Part shown: piece by piece, positions 36,826-47,020 of the stretch | How positions within the stretch are numbered: the stretch's first letter is position 1 | Layout: each line of letters opens with the position of its first letter | DNA from: Streptococcus sp. oral taxon 061 | GTDB taxonomy: Bacteria > Bacillota > Bacilli > Lactobacillales > Streptococcaceae | DNA: 64,000 nt | Assembly (NCBI RefSeq): GCF_013394695.1 | Contig: NZ_CP058258.1 | Coordinates: 888,001-952,000, forward strand | Direction of reading: 5' to 3' | The notes under the pieces: generated by a model | The model's input: the letters and a program-made list of their open reading frames with translations, nothing else | Databases searched by the model: none | Told to the model about the DNA's origin: nothing | Made by a program: the position numbers and the translations under genes

Positions 36826-36849
36826 AAACCCTTGTAATTACAAGGGTTT
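36826..36849 (-). terminator. Intrinsic terminator after the PspC-domain gene
   Basis: A perfect 24-bp palindrome (AAACCCTTGTAA / TTACAAGGGTTT), followed on the minus strand by TTCTTTTG. Confidence 0.8.
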
Positions 36850-36875
36850 AATACTTCAAATGAATGGTAAGATGG

Positions 36876-37148
36876 TTACCAAAACCAACCTTTGTCATCA
36901 TCGATTGGCTCAGCTTCTTTCATTTTGCGTGGGCCTGTTCCGTACATGTCAGCTTCGATATCTTCCTTAGTTGGTAGGATATAAGCTAGGATAATGTAGA
37001 TGATGATTCCGAGTCCAAAATTTGCGATTGTAAAGATAGCAAAAATAAAGCGCACGAGTGTCACATCAAGATCCCATCTATCAGATAGTCCAGCAAGAAC
37101 TCCTGATATCATCCGATTTCGTCTCATTTTGTAAAATTTTCTATTCAT
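36876..37148 (-). CDS. PspC domain membrane protein
   Basis: This 90-aa protein has the phage-shock-protein C domain: 'KMRRNRMISGVLAGLSDRWD' (residues 7-26), then one long hydrophobic segment (about 31-60) and an acidic, charged tail. PspC-domain proteins sit in the membrane and take part in envelope-stress responses, often upstream in signalling cascades such as LiaF/PspC. A TG TTATACT-like extended -10 box precedes it and AGAGG gives the ribosome binding site. It is monocistronic. It is adjacent to an antibiotic-peptide transporter, which is suggestive but not proof of a link. Confidence 0.9.
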   Translation of the reverse strand: MNRKFYKMRRNRMISGVLAGLSDRWDLDVTLVRFIFAIFTIANFGLGIIIYIILAYILPTKEDIEADMYGTGPRKMKEAEPIDDDKGWFW

Positions 37149-37207
37149 GATTTGTACCTCTTTCGGTATTCTTGAAACAAGTATAACATGAACTTAAACA
37201 CCCTGCA

Positions 37208-37657
37208 TCAGTCCTTAGGCGGATTTTGTAGGATAAGTTTTCCATGACATAGACCACAACGATAACGTTTGGTGTCGATTTGTCGTTTTCTTTGATAGGG
37301 TTGGCCACAAGAGTAACATTTATAAACCAAAGCTGGTTTTTGACGAACGCTTGATAAGGGAGGAACAAAGCGGAGCCCATCTACTTCTTTTAACAGTTCT
37401 TTAAAAGCTATATCTTTATGCTTATAACCCTTACCTTCATAGTATAGATGGTAATGACAGAGTTCGTGACGGACAATCTTCCGAAAAACTTCTACCCCTA
37501 GCTCTTGATAGACTTTTGGATTAAAATCCAAATGCCCATCCTTAGGGAAAAATCGTCCACCTGTCGACCGCAGACGAGTATTCCATTGAGCTTGGTGTTT
37601 GAAAGGTTTTCCGAAGTCTTCTAAAGAGACTTGTTTAACGTAATCAGTTAGATTCAT
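37208..37657 (-). CDS. SprT family zinc metalloprotease-like protein
   Basis: This 149-aa protein has the HExxH zinc motif in '[19 protein letters not shown]' near residue 68 and a C-terminal zinc ribbon (CYSC...CGLC, near residues 112-135). SprT/Spartan-like proteins are inferred metallopeptidases, but bacterial members are little studied. The start is taken at MNLTDY (37657). A TTG 9 nt upstream is in frame. It overlaps the tex stop by 14 nt, so it is coupled to tex, as in pneumococcus. Confidence 0.9.
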   Translation of the reverse strand: MNLTDYVKQVSLEDFGKPFKHQAQWNTRLRSTGGRFFPKDGHLDFNPKVYQELGVEVFRKIVRHELCHYHLYYEGKGYKHKDIAFKELLKEVDGLRFVPPLSSVRQKPALVYKCYSCGQPYQRKRQIDTKRYRCGLCHGKLILQNPPKD

Positions 37658-39773
37658 CTGGTGCAAGGAGCGACAGATTTACTTTTTCACGTTGGACATC
37701 GATTGTCTTCACCCATACAGTTACCAAATCCCCAACGGATACGACTTGACTTGGATGCTTGATAAATTTCTTACTCATGTGAGAAATATGAATGAGACCA
37801 TCCTCATGGATACCAATGTCAACAAAGGCACCAAAGTCTACAACGTTCCGAACGACCCCTTCAAGCTTTTGACCGACTTTTAAGTCCTTGATATCCAAGA
37901 CATCCTGACGAAGAACTGGAGCATCAAAAGAATCACGGAAATCACGACCTGGTTTGAGAAGATCAGCAATAATATCTTTAAGTGTTTCTTGACCAAGGTC
38001 TAGCTCTTGAGCCATTTCTTTGATTGATACAGACTTGAGCTTAGCTTGTGCTTCTTCGTTTACGTCCTTAATGTCCAAACGTTTGAAGAGTTCTTTGACA
38101 GCACCATAGTTTTCCGGGTGAACACCTGTGTTGTCAAGGATATTGCTACTTTCAGGGATACGGAGGAAACCGGCAGCCTGTTCAAACGCTTTAGCACCTA
38201 AACGAGGAACTTTCTTGATTTGGGCCCGTGAAGTGATTTTACCTTCTTCTTCACGATACTTCACGATATTTTCAGATATCGTTTTGTTAAGTCCTGCGAC
38301 ATGTGAAAGTAAGGCTGGACTAGCTGTGTTGACATTGACACCGACTTGGTTAACGACTGTATCTACGACAAAGTCCAGACTTTCAGACAATTTCTTTTGA
38401 CTAACATCGTGCTGGTATTGACCAACACCGATAGATTTGGGATCAATTTTAACCAATTCTGCAAGTGGGTCTTGCAAACGACGAGCGATAGAAATGGCTG
38501 AACGTTTTTCAACGGTTAAGTCAGGAAACTCTTGACGAGCAAGTTCACTAGCTGAGTAGACAGACGCACCGCTCTCATTAACGATGACATAACTAACTTC
38601 TGGAAAATCCTTAAGCACTTCAGCAACAAAAGCTTCGCTCTCACGACTGGCAGTACCATTTCCGATAGCAATAATTTCAACACCGTATTGGCCAATCAAA
38701 TCAGCCAAATCACGCTTGGCTTCCTCAATCTGACGAGCTGAAGCTGGTTTGACTGGATAAATGACCTGCGTTGTCAACATCTTCCCAGTTGCATCAACGA
38801 CTGCAAGCTTTGCACCTGTACGAAAGGCAGGGTCAAATCCAAGTACCACGCGCCCTTTAAGAGGAGCAACAAGGAGAAGATTGCGAAGGTTTTCTGAGAA
38901 GAGTTGGATAGCTCCTTCTTCTGCCTTTTCTGTTAATTCTGTACGAATACGACGCTCAATAGCTGGTAATACTTTTTTCTTAACAGATTGCTGAATAACT
39001 TCGTCAATATAAGCATTCTTAACCTTGAAACGAGCAGCAAAGAATGCTTGGATACGATCAACTGCATGCTCAAATCCAATCTTCAAAATGCCTAGCTTTT
39101 CACCACGATTAAGGGCAAGCGTACGGTAACCTTGCATGTTTGCAACTGTTTCTGAGAAATCGTAATAAATCTGAAAGACTTGTTTTTCATCAAGACTCTC
39201 ATCTTTGACTTGAGAAGTAATCTTAGAGCGTCTATGTACCTCTTGATATGTCATTGAACGCAAATGAACATCCTCGGATAGTGCTTCAACCAAGATGTCT
39301 ACAGCCCCAGCCAAAGCTTCTTGAGGAGTTTCGAAACCTTCGCAGACAAATGCTTCTGCTTCTTTTTCTAGGTTAGAAACATTTTGTAAAATTAAACGAG
39401 CAAGTGGAAAAAGTCCAGCCTCACGCGCAATCGTTGCCTTGGTCCGACGTTTCTCCTTATAGGGAAGATAGAGTTCTTCTACATCTGCGAGTTTTTCAGC
39501 TGCTAAAATAGCTTCTTCCAATTCCTTTGTTAGCTTACCTTGCTCTTTGATTTTTGCTAAGACCGCTTCCTTACGATCATTTAGAGCAGTTAAACTCTTA
39601 TCGAGGTCGATAATAGCCTTAATGGCTACTTCATCTAGACTTCCGGTCATATCTTTCCGATAACGGGCGATAAAGGGGATAGTTGCTCCTTCTGCTGTCA
39701 AAGACAAGACAGTATCAATCTGCTTTAAAGTTACACCCAAATCTTGGGAAATTTTTTCATATTTTTTATCCAT
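37644..39773 (-). CDS. tex: Tex family RNA-binding transcription accessory protein
   Basis: This 709-aa protein shows the Tex domain order: an N-terminal helical domain (1-190), a YqgF/RNase H-like fold (about 315-440, '[18 protein letters not shown]'), tandem helix-hairpin-helix (about 475-560, '[20 protein letters not shown]') and a C-terminal S1 RNA-binding domain (about 630-705, '[20 protein letters not shown]'). Tex binds nucleic acid and affects transcription and stress survival. The start ATG is at 39773. Confidence 0.95.
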   Translation of the reverse strand: MDKKYEKISQDLGVTLKQIDTVLSLTAEGATIPFIARYRKDMTGSLDEVAIKAIIDLDKSLTALNDRKEAVLAKIKEQGKLTKELEEAILAAEKLADVEELYLPYKEKRRTKATIAREAGLFPLARLILQNVSNLEKEAEAFVCEGFETPQEALAGAVDILVEALSEDVHLRSMTYQEVHRRSKITSQVKDESLDEKQVFQIYYDFSETVANMQGYRTLALNRGEKLGILKIGFEHAVDRIQAFFAARFKVKNAYIDEVIQQSVKKKVLPAIERRIRTELTEKAEEGAIQLFSENLRNLLLVAPLKGRVVLGFDPAFRTGAKLAVVDATGKMLTTQVIYPVKPASARQIEEAKRDLADLIGQYGVEIIAIGNGTASRESEAFVAEVLKDFPEVSYVIVNESGASVYSASELARQEFPDLTVEKRSAISIARRLQDPLAELVKIDPKSIGVGQYQHDVSQKKLSESLDFVVDTVVNQVGVNVNTASPALLSHVAGLNKTISENIVKYREEEGKITSRAQIKKVPRLGAKAFEQAAGFLRIPESSNILDNTGVHPENYGAVKELFKRLDIKDVNEEAQAKLKSVSIKEMAQELDLGQETLKDIIADLLKPGRDFRDSFDAPVLRQDVLDIKDLKVGQKLEGVVRNVVDFGAFVDIGIHEDGLIHISHMSKKFIKHPSQVVSVGDLVTVWVKTIDVQREKVNLSLLAPDESN

Positions 39774-39891
39774 GAAACTATTATACCATAAGCAGGAAAG
39801 CTTGTTTTCATTAATTTGTTGCTTTATTTCAACTTTATAAAGATAAAAGCTATGTTTATTTTAAAATCCAACTATTTCTTAGAAATAATAG

Positions 39892-39897
39892 TATAAT
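39892..39897 (+). promoter_or_regulatory. -10 box for the 43-aa protein and permease unit
   Basis: TATAAT at 39892-39897 lies 31 nt upstream of the small gene at 39929. No clear -35 box is seen at the standard spacing. Confidence 0.45.
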
Positions 39898-39928
39898 AGT
39901 GATAACTAAAAGAATCGAGGTATGCCTT

Positions 39929-40060
39929 ATGGCTGTTAAATTTACAAAAACTGATGACTTAGATAAGATGTTCGAAGAATTCGCTAAACTACCTGATTTA
40001 AAGCAAGTAACATTTCCAGATGACAAAGAAAAGAAAGAAAAAGCAGAAAAGAAAAAATAG
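39929..40060 (+). CDS. 43-residue SPJ_0845-like small protein
   Basis: An ATG at 39929, 8 nt after a GAGG, opens a 43-codon frame: 'MAVKFTKTDDLDKMFEEFAK' then 'LPDLKQVTFPDD' and a lysine-glutamate-rich tail ('KEKKEKAEKKK'). From memory this matches a conserved streptococcal small-protein family named after pneumococcal SPJ_0845. It is soluble and highly charged. Its stop codon is immediately followed by the permease ATG with no gap, so the two are translationally coupled. Its function is unknown. Confidence 0.75.
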   Translation: MAVKFTKTDDLDKMFEEFAKLPDLKQVTFPDDKEKKEKAEKKK

Positions 40061-40966
40061 ATGGATCTCTTTCAAAACCTACCTTCAAGTGTTTTACAAG
40101 CTGGTGCCATTTTTCTATCAATCATTATTGAAGCCCTACCCTTTGTCTTAATTGGTAGCATCATCTCTGGTGCTATTGAAGTCTACATCACTCCTGAGAA
40201 GGTTTATACATTTCTCCCTAAAAATCGCTTGGGGAGAATCTTTTTTGGTACCTTCATTGGTTTTCTCTTTCCCTCTTGTGAGTGTGGGATTGTCCCTATC
40301 ATCAATCGTTTCTTGGAGAAGAAGGTTCCAAGCTATACAGCTGTTCCCTTTCTAGTAACGGCTCCAATCATTAATCCCATCGTACTTTTTGCGACCTATT
40401 CAGCTTTTGGTAATTCATTTAAAATGGTCTTACTCCGCGCTTTAGGTTCGATTCTTGTTGCTACTATTTTGGGTATCTTTCTTGGATTTTTCTGGGAGGG
40501 ACCTATTCAAAAGGAATATAGATTGGCTTGTCATGAGCATGATTTTTCTCACTTGAGTAAAGGTCAAAAAATCCTTCAGGTCTTTATCCAAGCTATTGAT
40601 GAATTCTTCGATATGGGGCGTTACTTGGTCTTTGGCTGTCTTTTTGCAAGTCTAGTTCAAGTCTATGTACCAACTCGAATCTTGACATCTATCAGCTCTT
40701 CCCCACTGCTTGCTATTGTTCTATTGATGCTCTTATCCTTCCTACTATCACTCTGTAGTGAGGCGGATGCTTTTATCGGCTCTTCGCTTCTCTCCAGTTT
40801 TGGCTTTGCTCCAGTTCTTGCCTTTCTGGTTATAGGTCCTATACTTGATGTTAAGAACTTACTCATGATGAAAAATTATCTCAAAACTCGCTTTATTTGG
40901 CAGTTTATGACTATTGTAACTCTCGTTGTACTTATTTATGCTTATCTAGTCGGGGTGATGCTATGA
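40061..40966 (+). CDS. YraQ/ArsP-type permease (DUF318)
   Basis: This 301-aa membrane protein has about eight hydrophobic segments and the DUF318 signatures 'FPSCECGIVPIINRF' (near residue 72) and 'LCSEADAFIGSSL' (near 231), each with the conserved Cys. These motifs occur in putative permeases related to ArsP, which exports organoarsenicals, but most members have unknown substrates. It starts directly at the stop of the 43-aa gene and overlaps the next gene by 4 nt (ATGA-type), making a coupled three-gene unit. Confidence 0.88.
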   Translation: MDLFQNLPSSVLQAGAIFLSIIIEALPFVLIGSIISGAIEVYITPEKVYTFLPKNRLGRIFFGTFIGFLFPSCECGIVPIINRFLEKKVPSYTAVPFLVTAPIINPIVLFATYSAFGNSFKMVLLRALGSILVATILGIFLGFFWEGPIQKEYRLACHEHDFSHLSKGQKILQVFIQAIDEFFDMGRYLVFGCLFASLVQVYVPTRILTSISSSPLLAIVLLMLLSFLLSLCSEADAFIGSSLLSSFGFAPVLAFLVIGPILDVKNLLMMKNYLKTRFIWQFMTIVTLVVLIYAYLVGVML

Positions 40967-41778
40967 TACGATTTCTTATTTTGATGAGTTATTTTTTCTT
41001 AACCCTTTATCTACATCTATCAGGTAAGCTCAATCAATATCTAAATCTCCACTACTCTTATCTGGCTTATATCACCATGGTTTTATCTTTGATACTAGCC
41101 ATCGTTCAAGCCTATATTTGTTTCAAACGTTCGAAAGAACATAGTCACTTACAGAGTTTTTCAGCCAAACTTGCTAGTTTTGTCCTCTTAAGTTTGCCTT
41201 TGTTAGTTGGATTCACTTTTCCAACAGTTACTCTGGATTCACAAACAGTATCGGCAAAAGGATATTATTTCCCTTTGTCGGAAGGAACTGACAAGGCAAT
41301 CCAAGCAAGTGAAGGTACTAGCAGTCAGTATCTCAAGCCGGATACCAGTCGGTTTTATTCAAAGACAGCTTATGAAAAAATTGTTAGGAAATCTGCTGAT
41401 AAATACTTAGCTCAATCTAGTATTGTCATCACCGATGATAATTACTTAGAAGTCATGGAAGCTATTTATGACTATCAAAATGAGTTTGAAGGTAAGGAAA
41501 TCGAGTTCACAGGCTTTATTTACAATGATCCCAGTCACAGCGATAGTCAATTTGTTTTTCGCTTTGGTATTATGCACTGTATAGCTGATTCAGGGGTTTT
41601 TGGGCTATTGACCATAGGAAATACCAATCATTATGACAATAACACCTGGGTGAGAGTTAAAGGAAAGATTAGCAATCGCTACCACAAGGAACTTAACCAA
41701 GTCCTTCCAACAATCGAAGTCCAGTCTTTCATAAAAGTGGACAAACCAGAGAATCCTTATGTTTATAAAGAATTTTAA
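40963..41778 (+). CDS. TIGR03943 family membrane protein, permease partner
   Basis: This 271-aa protein has hydrophobic segments near residues 5-20, 28-45 and 63-82, then a soluble domain of about 170 residues with 'DDNYLEVMEAIYD' and 'FVFRFGIMHCIADSGVFG'. This matches the TIGR03943 family, always found next to the DUF318 permease. The start is ATG 40963, overlapping the permease stop. A longer frame begins inside the permease gene but lacks a ribosome binding site there. The transported substrate is unknown. Metal or metalloid export has been suggested for such pairs. Confidence 0.87.
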   Translation: MIRFLILMSYFFLTLYLHLSGKLNQYLNLHYSYLAYITMVLSLILAIVQAYICFKRSKEHSHLQSFSAKLASFVLLSLPLLVGFTFPTVTLDSQTVSAKGYYFPLSEGTDKAIQASEGTSSQYLKPDTSRFYSKTAYEKIVRKSADKYLAQSSIVITDDNYLEVMEAIYDYQNEFEGKEIEFTGFIYNDPSHSDSQFVFRFGIMHCIADSGVFGLLTIGNTNHYDNNTWVRVKGKISNRYHKELNQVLPTIEVQSFIKVDKPENPYVYKEF

Positions 41779-41808
41779 AAAAGTAGCCTGAGCTGGCTAC
41801 TTTTTGTT
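41778..41808. terminator. Terminator between convergent permease and aguB genes
   Basis: AAAAAGTAGCC pairs with GGCTACTTTTT around TGAGCT, with A- and T-runs on each side. It serves the plus-strand pair and the polyamine operon. Confidence 0.85.
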
Positions 41809-41809
41809 A

Positions 41810-42685
41810 TTATCTGACAATATCTTTATACATATCTGGTCTTCTATCTCTAAACAAGCCCCAGTTTAGGCGTTCATTTGCTCCCTTGTCAAGGTCATAA
41901 GTTATTAACAAGATAGCTTCGCCTTGTCGTTCTGCTTTGGTCAAGATAGCTCCTGTTTCATCGGTCATAAAGGATGAACCATAGAAGTTAAGGCTAGAAC
42001 TTTGTCCCCCATTTTCCTCGCAAGGTTGGACTTCTTCCAAGCCATAACGATTAGCAGCAATAACTGGCACAATATTTGCTGCTGCGTGCCCTTGCATCGT
42101 ACGTTGCCAATGTCCACAACTATCTGTATCCAAAATTGGTTCCGAACCAATGGCTGTTGGATAAAAGAGAAATTCTGCACCATTTAAGGCAAGGCAACGG
42201 GCTGTTTCAGGGAACCACTGATCCCAACAGATCCCAATACCGATTTTCGCATAGCGAGTATCCCAAACTTTGAATCCTGTGTTGCCAGGCGTGAAATAAA
42301 ACTTTTCTTGATAATAATGGTCATCTGGTATGTGTGTCTTCCGATAAACGCCTAGCACTTCTCCATCTGCATCAATGACAGCTATCGAATTATATAAGAC
42401 ATTACCATCTTTTTCATAGAAACTGATTGGTAAAACGACCTTTAATTCCTTGGCAATCACTTTGAAATGCTGAATTGCCGTATTTTCTGACACCGACTGG
42501 GCATACTGGTAGTAGTCATATTGACGTTCCTGACAGAAATAGGGACGTTCAAACAACTCAGGTAAGAGAATAATTTGCGCACCTTGATCTGTAGCTTGAC
42601 GGACCAAACGTTCAGCTGTTTGGATATTCGTTTCCACATCCTTAGCGCATTGCATCTGAATAGCTGCAACCTTTACATTTCTCAT
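41810..42685 (-). CDS. aguB: N-carbamoylputrescine amidase
   Basis: This 291-aa nitrilase-superfamily enzyme hydrolyses N-carbamoylputrescine to putrescine, CO2 and ammonia. The catalytic triad is visible: Glu in 'LLPELFERPYF', Lys in 'YRKTHIPDD' and Cys in 'IGICWDQWFPE'. The length and the 'HIPDDHYYQEKFYF' block match AguB. It is the last gene of the polyamine operon, 9 nt after aguA, and acts directly on the AguA product. Confidence 0.95.
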   Translation of the reverse strand: MRNVKVAAIQMQCAKDVETNIQTAERLVRQATDQGAQIILLPELFERPYFCQERQYDYYQYAQSVSENTAIQHFKVIAKELKVVLPISFYEKDGNVLYNSIAVIDADGEVLGVYRKTHIPDDHYYQEKFYFTPGNTGFKVWDTRYAKIGIGICWDQWFPETARCLALNGAEFLFYPTAIGSEPILDTDSCGHWQRTMQGHAAANIVPVIAANRYGLEEVQPCEENGGQSSSLNFYGSSFMTDETGAILTKAERQGEAILLITYDLDKGANERLNWGLFRDRRPDMYKDIVR

Positions 42686-42694
42686 CTTTTTCTC

Positions 42695-43780
42695 CTATTC
42701 TGGAATTTGTTGGGTAATACAGTGGATATTTCCACCACCTAAAAGAATATCTCTTGCAGGGATTCCGACAACTTCACGGTCTGGGAAACACTTACTCAGG
42801 ATATCCAAGGCCACTTGGTCGTTTTCATCCTGAAATTGTGGCACCAAGACAGACTTATTAGCAATATAGAAGTTCACATAGGATGCTGCTAAACGCTCAC
42901 CAGCATAGCGTTCCTCTTCGCCTTCTTCATAAGTATAGCCCGGCAAATCTTCTTCCGTCACTACTTGATGGATAGCTGGAATCGGAAGTTTATGAATGGT
43001 AAAGGAACGCCCCTTTGCATCTGTTTCCGTCTCTAAAAGAGCTAAATCGGCCGCAGACATGGCATACTGGGGATCGTCTTGGTCGTCCGTCCAAGCTAAG
43101 ACAATCTCTGCTGGGCCAACAAAAGCTGCTACATTGTCGACGTGTTCATTGGTTTCGTCCTGATAAATACCGTAAGGTAGCCAGATGACTTTTTCAGCTC
43201 CAAGGCTCTCTAGTAAGGTATTTTCAATCTCTTCTTTAGTCATATGAGGATTGCGACCCGGACTGAGCAAGCAGCTTTCTGTGACAAGTATGGTTCCTTG
43301 ACCGTCACTGTGTATAGCTCCACCTTCTAGTACAAATGGTTTTGCATCGTAAACAGGTACCTCTAAGAATTCTGCAAAACGACTGGCCACTTGGTCATCT
43401 GCTTCATAGTCTTGATAGAGTCCATCCACAGAACCTCCCCAAGCATTGAAAGACCAATCTACCGCTAATTTTTCCCTTTTATCATTAAGGAGAATGGTCG
43501 GACCTGTATCACGAGCCCAGGCATCATTTGTTGGGATATCTAGATAGACGACCTTGTCTCCAAGATAGGATTGGGCTTCAGATAGATAGTCCTCCTCCAC
43601 CAAAAGGTAGACTGTTTCCCCTTGAGCAATGGTTTTAATAATCTGACTAAAAGCTGTTTTTGCAGCCTTGCCTTGAAAAGGCCAAGACCCTGGTCGAGTA
43701 GGCCATATCATGAGAGTCCCATGATGGGGTTCATACTCTGCAGGCATACGATAACCTAATTTCTTTGGGCTGTCCATCAT
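42695..43780 (-). CDS. aguA: Agmatine deiminase
   Basis: This 361-aa enzyme of the peptidyl-arginine-deiminase fold turns agmatine into N-carbamoylputrescine and ammonia. The catalytic Cys is in the C-terminal '[14 protein letters not shown]' (near residue 353), and the His/Glu partners are in '[13 protein letters not shown]' and '[13 protein letters not shown]'. The N-terminal '[20 protein letters not shown]' is typical. The start overlaps the nspC stop by 4 nt. Here it serves polyamine synthesis rather than the agmatine deiminase ATP-yielding pathway, as no antiporter or carbamate kinase is linked. Confidence 0.96.
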   Translation of the reverse strand: MMDSPKKLGYRMPAEYEPHHGTLMIWPTRPGSWPFQGKAAKTAFSQIIKTIAQGETVYLLVEEDYLSEAQSYLGDKVVYLDIPTNDAWARDTGPTILLNDKREKLAVDWSFNAWGGSVDGLYQDYEADDQVASRFAEFLEVPVYDAKPFVLEGGAIHSDGQGTILVTESCLLSPGRNPHMTKEEIENTLLESLGAEKVIWLPYGIYQDETNEHVDNVAAFVGPAEIVLAWTDDQDDPQYAMSAADLALLETETDAKGRSFTIHKLPIPAIHQVVTEEDLPGYTYEEGEEERYAGERLAASYVNFYIANKSVLVPQFQDENDQVALDILSKCFPDREVVGIPARDILLGGGNIHCITQQIPE

Positions 43781-44904
43781 GATAATCTCTCCTTAAAGTC
43801 TTGGTAGCCAAATGATTTGACTAGACTGCACTCACCCTCTTTATCCATGAGATATAAACTGGGAAGTCCAATCCCGTTAAAAGTATTATTTTTGACAAAG
43901 GAGTAGATTGCCATGTCTTCAAAATAGAGGCGATCGCCGATTTCAATCGGTTTTTCAAAGCTGTAATCCCCAATGATATCACCTGTTAGGCAAGTATTTG
44001 AAGAGAGTCTATAAGTATAAGGTTTTTCTTGCGGTTCAAAACCATCTCTCAATGGAGGACGATAGGGCATCTCAAGGACATCTGGCATATGACAACTTGC
44101 TGAAGCGTCTAGCACTAAGGTCTCAATCCCATTTTCAACGATGTCTAAGACTTCAGTAGCTAGATAGCCCGCATTAAGAGCAATCGCTTCTCCGGGTTCG
44201 ATATAGACGTCAAGGTTATAAGTTTCTCGAATTTGCTTAATCTCAGAAATCAGTAAGTCCACATCATAGTCGTCTCGGGTAATGTGGTGTCCGCCGCCCA
44301 TATTGAGCCATTTGACCTCATGCAAATAAGGCCCAAACTGCTCTTCTACTGCTTTCAAGGTTGTCGCTAAATCATCTGCCCCTTGCTCACAAAGAGTATG
44401 AAAATGAAGCCCATCCACCAAGTCCAGCAAATCACTTGGTATCTTATCTGAAGTCACTCCAAAACGGGATCCAGGAGCGCAAGGGTCATAGAGCGCGTGA
44501 TCTCCCTGAGTAGAATACTGAGGATTGAGGCGTAGACCAACACTGATACCAGCTTCACGACAAGTTTCACCGTATTTTCGTAATTGTCTCTCTGAGTTAA
44601 AAACAATATGATTAGATATTTGAAGCAACTCTTCCATATCTGCTTCCTTAAAAGCAGGCGCAAATACATGGACTTCCCCCGGAAATTCTTCCCTAGCCAG
44701 CTTCGCTTCATAGAGTCCACTAGCTGTCGTACCAGAAAGATACTGGCTAATTAAAGGATAGGTTTTATAGAGGGAATAAGCCTTTTGGGCAAGCAAAACC
44801 TTGCAACCAGCTTCTTCTTGAACATACTGTAGAATACGGCAGTTGGCTTCTAACTTTCCCAAGTCAATGATATAAGAAGGTGTTGGTACTTGTTCTAACT
44901 TCAT
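43777..44904 (-). CDS. nspC: Carboxynorspermidine decarboxylase
   Basis: This 375-aa PLP enzyme of the alanine-racemase-fold decarboxylases removes CO2 from carboxy(nor)spermidine. The PLP lysine is in '[16 protein letters not shown]' (near residue 42). '[13 protein letters not shown]', '[14 protein letters not shown]' and '[13 protein letters not shown]' are the expected PLP-site blocks. It overlaps the dehydrogenase stop by one base. Together with the dehydrogenase it makes spermidine or norspermidine from a diamine and aspartate semialdehyde without decarboxylated SAM. Confidence 0.95.
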   Translation of the reverse strand: MKLEQVPTPSYIIDLGKLEANCRILQYVQEEAGCKVLLAQKAYSLYKTYPLISQYLSGTTASGLYEAKLAREEFPGEVHVFAPAFKEADMEELLQISNHIVFNSERQLRKYGETCREAGISVGLRLNPQYSTQGDHALYDPCAPGSRFGVTSDKIPSDLLDLVDGLHFHTLCEQGADDLATTLKAVEEQFGPYLHEVKWLNMGGGHHITRDDYDVDLLISEIKQIRETYNLDVYIEPGEAIALNAGYLATEVLDIVENGIETLVLDASASCHMPDVLEMPYRPPLRDGFEPQEKPYTYRLSSNTCLTGDIIGDYSFEKPIEIGDRLYFEDMAIYSFVKNNTFNGIGLPSLYLMDKEGECSLVKSFGYQDFKERLS

Positions 44905-46163
44905 TAGTCCACCATTTGTGGATTTTCAACCACAACCCATGGCAAACCGTATTTATTTAAAGCTTCCATGAATGGGTCAGGATCCAACTCTTCAAGGTTA
45001 TAAACTCCAGGCTGTTTCCATGTACCATCCATCACTAATTTTGTCCCAATCATAGCAGGAACACCTGTTGTATAAGAAATTGCTTGTGATCCTACTTCTG
45101 CGTAGCATTCCTGATGGTCGCAAACATTGTAGATGTAGATGGTCTTTTCAACTCCATCTTTGACACCAGTAAAGATACAACCGATATTGGTTTTTCCAAC
45201 AGTGCGTGGTCCAAGGCTTGCAGGATCGGGAAGCAAAGCTTTCAAGAATTGGATAGGAACAATTTCTTGTCCATTAAAATTAATGGCATCTGTACGAAGA
45301 AGCCCGACGTTTTCCAAGCATTTCATGTGCGTTAGATAAGATTGGCCAAAAGTCATAAAGAAACGAATGCGTTTAACACCTGGAATATTCTTTGCTAATG
45401 ATTCGATTTCTTCATGGTGGAGGAGGTACATGTCTTTTTGACCAACTTGAGGGAAATCATACTCACGTTTGATAGACATAGCTTCGACCTCAACCCATTT
45501 TCCATCTTCCCAGTATGAACCTGGTGCAGAAACCTCACGTAGATTGATTTCTGGGTTAAAGTTTGTCGCAAATGGATAACCGTGGTCACCACCATTACAG
45601 TCTAAAATGTCGATATAGTGGATTTCATCAAAATAGTGTTTCAAAGCATAAGCTGAAAAGACACTGGTTACACCTGGGTAAAAACCAGAACCAAGAAGAG
45701 CTGTCAAACCTGCTTCCTTGAATTTTTCTTGGTAAGCCCATTGCCATGAGTAATCAAAGTAGGCTGTAAAACCAAGTTCCTTGCAACGTTTCTCATAAAT
45801 AGCACGCCATTCAGGGTCTTCTGTATCTTCAGCCTCATAGTTGGCTGTGTCGATATAGTGAACTCCCGTTGCCAAACATGCATCCATAATGGTCAAATCT
45901 TGGTATGGTAAAGCTACGTTCAAAACGGCTTCTGGTTTGTAGCTTTCAATCAAGGCAATCACTTCTTCTACCTTGTCTGCATCAAGAGCAGCTGTCTCAA
46001 TCTTAGTATTTGTTTTGCCTTCTAATTTAGCCTTCAAGTCATCACATTTTGACTTGGTACGGCTAGCAATCATAATTTCTTTAAAAGTATCGCTATCTTG
46101 GCAAATCTTTGATATAGCAACTTGGGCGACTCCCCCACATCCAATAACTAATAAACGACTCAT
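44904..46163 (-). CDS. Carboxynorspermidine dehydrogenase (saccharopine dehydrogenase family)
   Basis: This 419-aa NADPH-dependent enzyme condenses a diamine with aspartate semialdehyde to carboxy(nor)spermidine. It has an N-terminal Rossmann motif 'VIGCGGVAQVAI' (residues 6-17) and the conserved 'HYIDTANYEAEDTEDPEW' and 'YDFPQVGQKDMYLLHHEE' regions of the family. Such genes are often misannotated as saccharopine dehydrogenase. Position between speE and nspC fixes the role with good confidence. The start overlaps the speE stop by 4 nt. Confidence 0.94.
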   Translation of the reverse strand: MSRLLVIGCGGVAQVAISKICQDSDTFKEIMIASRTKSKCDDLKAKLEGKTNTKIETAALDADKVEEVIALIESYKPEAVLNVALPYQDLTIMDACLATGVHYIDTANYEAEDTEDPEWRAIYEKRCKELGFTAYFDYSWQWAYQEKFKEAGLTALLGSGFYPGVTSVFSAYALKHYFDEIHYIDILDCNGGDHGYPFATNFNPEINLREVSAPGSYWEDGKWVEVEAMSIKREYDFPQVGQKDMYLLHHEEIESLAKNIPGVKRIRFFMTFGQSYLTHMKCLENVGLLRTDAINFNGQEIVPIQFLKALLPDPASLGPRTVGKTNIGCIFTGVKDGVEKTIYIYNVCDHQECYAEVGSQAISYTTGVPAMIGTKLVMDGTWKQPGVYNLEELDPDPFMEALNKYGLPWVVVENPQMVD

Positions 46164-47020
46164 TTTTTTCCTTCCTCTTCTTCTAAAATGTCTTCTACAT
46201 ACTTAGGCAACATAAAGGCACCCACATGTAAGTTTGCAGTGTAGTATTCTGTGAAAAGCTGGCGTTTTTTCCAGCCTTCCTTATCAAAATCTTTGACAGG
46301 GTGATATTTTTTCGAAGCAAATCCAAACAACCAATAACCAGCAGGACTAGTTGGGATATGTGCCTGGTAAACCCGGCTGATTGGAAAGGCTTGATTGACC
46401 TTGCGGTGCATGCTTCGGCAAGCCGACTCATCTTCGTCAAAGAAGGGACTACCATGCTGGTAAATCATAATACCGTCTTCTTTCAGAGCACGGTAACTAT
46501 TGCCGTAAAATTCCTTGGTAAAAAGACCTTCTGTATGTCCAAATGGATCTGTCGCATCATTGATGATAATGTCATAATCATCTTCACAATTTCTCAAAAA
46601 ACGAAGTCCATTTTGATAATAAATGGTAACACGAGGATCATCTAGCCCTGCAGCAAAGTCTGGAAAATACTCACGACAGACCTCAACTAACATCTCATCC
46701 GGTTCCACGATATCAATTTGCTCCAGCTCTGGATATAGAGTTAATACCTGGGCAACACCTCCGTCACCACCCCCGATAACCAAGACTTTCTTTGGATTAG
46801 GATGGACAGCCATGGGCACATGAACTGTCATTTCATTGTAGACAAAGTCATCTGCATCTGAAAATAGGACATGCCCATTTAAAATCAATATCTTCCCAAA
46901 AGCTGGTGTATCTAATACTTCAATATCCTGCCATTCACTTTGACCAGAATACAGTTGCTTGGCTGTTCTCAAGGACAATTTCACATCTGGAGTATGAACT
47001 TCAGAAAACCATAAATCCAT
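46160..47020 (-). CDS. speE: Spermidine synthase family aminopropyltransferase
   Basis: This 286-aa protein has the decarboxylated-SAM binding motif 'VIGGGDGGVAQV' near residue 82 and the diamine-binding 'INDATDPFGHTEGLF' containing the family Asp. It would transfer an aminopropyl group to putrescine. That donor needs S-adenosylmethionine decarboxylase (speD), which is not in this window, although the carboxyaminopropyl route is present next to it. It is 0-1 nt downstream of speA in the operon. Confidence 0.93.
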   Translation of the reverse strand: MDLWFSEVHTPDVKLSLRTAKQLYSGQSEWQDIEVLDTPAFGKILILNGHVLFSDADDFVYNEMTVHVPMAVHPNPKKVLVIGGGDGGVAQVLTLYPELEQIDIVEPDEMLVEVCREYFPDFAAGLDDPRVTIYYQNGLRFLRNCEDDYDIIINDATDPFGHTEGLFTKEFYGNSYRALKEDGIMIYQHGSPFFDEDESACRSMHRKVNQAFPISRVYQAHIPTSPAGYWLFGFASKKYHPVKDFDKEGWKKRQLFTEYYTANLHVGAFMLPKYVEDILEEEEGKK

